Shown: positions 62,101 through 64,000 of the stretch, one piece after another
How the letters are laid out: every line of letters starts with the position of its first letter
Position numbering within the stretch: position 1 is the first letter of the stretch
Assembly: GCA_028622995.1 (NCBI GenBank)
Contig: JAJQJQ010000016.1
Span: 2,418,001-2,482,000 of the forward strand
DNA: 64,000 nucleotides
DNA from: Panagrolaimus kolymaensis
Taxonomy: Eukaryota; Nematoda; Chromadorea; Rhabditida; Panagrolaimidae
Direction: 5' to 3'
The notes under the pieces: generated by a model
What the model saw: only the letters and a program-made list of their open reading frames with translations
The model's database searches: none
Told to the model about the DNA's origin: nothing
Translations under genes and position numbers: made by a program

Positions 62101-62705
62101 TTCTATAATAAATCTCAAATAAAAAAATTGGAGCTTTTTATAGACAACAAAAAAAAATGCGAGAAGCAATAATGACTATTAAAGGTTCTTGGTTTATTCA
62201 AGAAAATGCAATACAAATTCAATGGATGAGGTAAACATTTAAAAATACTCAAAGGGTAAATTTGGGTCGTATCCATGAAAAGAGTTGTTTGTTGGGAACG
62301 GCCCCATATATTTTCCAAGAAATTTAAACTTTATACCTCAAATCTTTTTTCCAATATGCAAAGTAGCTGTAGGATGGTGGCTAGCATGCAGCTATCGTTA
62401 TTTTAAAAAAGTACTATATAGATTCCAACTTTGTTATTCAAAAAAAAACGATAAATACCAATAATTTATTATAAATACTATTAAAAATAATTATTTCAAA
62501 AAGACAACAAACAATCTCCCGCCAAATTTTTTTTTTAAAAACTTTAAATAAATTCAAGTTGCCAAAATCACATAAAAGTTGTTTTTACATCCCGCTATCT
62601 ATGTATACAGAAAAAACTTCGTTGTTGAAATAATTATCCGCCAAAGTATTGAAAAATCAAAGTTGAAGCTACTGAAAGAAATTAATAAAGAAAAAATATA
62701 AAAAA
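62101..62705. other. Intergenic region, zinc transporter to NUP107
   Basis: About 600 AT-rich non-coding bases that hold the 3' UTR of the zinc transporter and the NUP107 promoter (both genes are on the minus strand). No exon is found. Confidence 0.45.

Positions 62706-64000
<1,295 letters not shown>

Overview
The window is nuclear DNA of a small-genome, AT-rich animal, most likely a nematode. The genes are dense and split by many introns of roughly 45-60 bases, with GTAAGT-like donors and T-rich acceptors ending TTTTTAG or TTTCAG. Several genes have an unpaired acceptor a few bases before the start codon (UTP4, TOLLIP, both SNF2 genes, XPNPEP3, DRG1, TTC37/SKI3), as expected for spliced-leader trans-splicing. 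Same-strand neighbours sit only 83-183 bases apart in three places, resembling nematode operons. The protein set fits too: a short SECISBP2, a Neto/SOL-2-like CUB-LDLa protein, an ADD-less ATRX-like helicase. TTTTTAG-type acceptors argue against Caenorhabditis; I cannot name the species.

Layout. 1-2808 (+): 3'-part of an APC4-like gene. 3822-4560 (+): tetraspanin. 5045-10402 (-): MAP3K4/MTK1 kinase. 10773-11835 (+): TOLLIP. 13474-14961 (+): UBE2Q-type E2. 15370-15912 (-): cyclophilin PPIL1. 16142-16732: a MITE-like element with 70-base terminal inverted repeats. 16830-19509 (+): UTP4. 19593-21596 (+): two-CUB, LDLa membrane protein. 21678-23238 (-): XPNPEP3. 23379-24354 (-): SDR with degenerate active site. 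24628-30566 and 30895-35263 (+): two adjacent ATRX/RAD54L2-class SNF2 ATPases. 35701-37842 (-): Ku70 with one in-frame stop. 38908-39607 (-): short SECISBP2. 39791-41017 (-): EB1. 42243-44170 (-): UDP-glucose dehydrogenase. 46756-48003 (+): CDK4/6. 48190-48632 (-): a small three-exon Cys-rich membrane protein found by hand. 49013-50200 (+): CK1/TTBK-like kinase. 50722-51015 (+): lysine-rich hypothetical protein. 51432-52840 (+): DRG1. 53255-54702 (-): NDRG. 55000-59044 (+): TTC37/SKI3-like TPR protein. 59397-62100 (-): NUP107. 62706-64000 (-): ZnT5-like zinc transporter, cut by the window end.

Most genes are conserved housekeeping, cell-cycle, signalling and chromatin functions with no shared pathway. 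The unusual parts are the inverted-repeat element between PPIL1 and UTP4, the SDR lacking its glycine motif and catalytic lysine, the single in-frame stop in Ku70, the tandem SNF2 pair, the small Cys-rich membrane protein, the second His-rich tail of the zinc transporter, and a repeat-bearing gap with a GC-rich palindrome at 37.9-38.9 kb. I saw no CRISPR array, tRNA or rRNA, and no prokaryotic or viral segment. All gene models are hand-spliced from sequence and lack transcript support.
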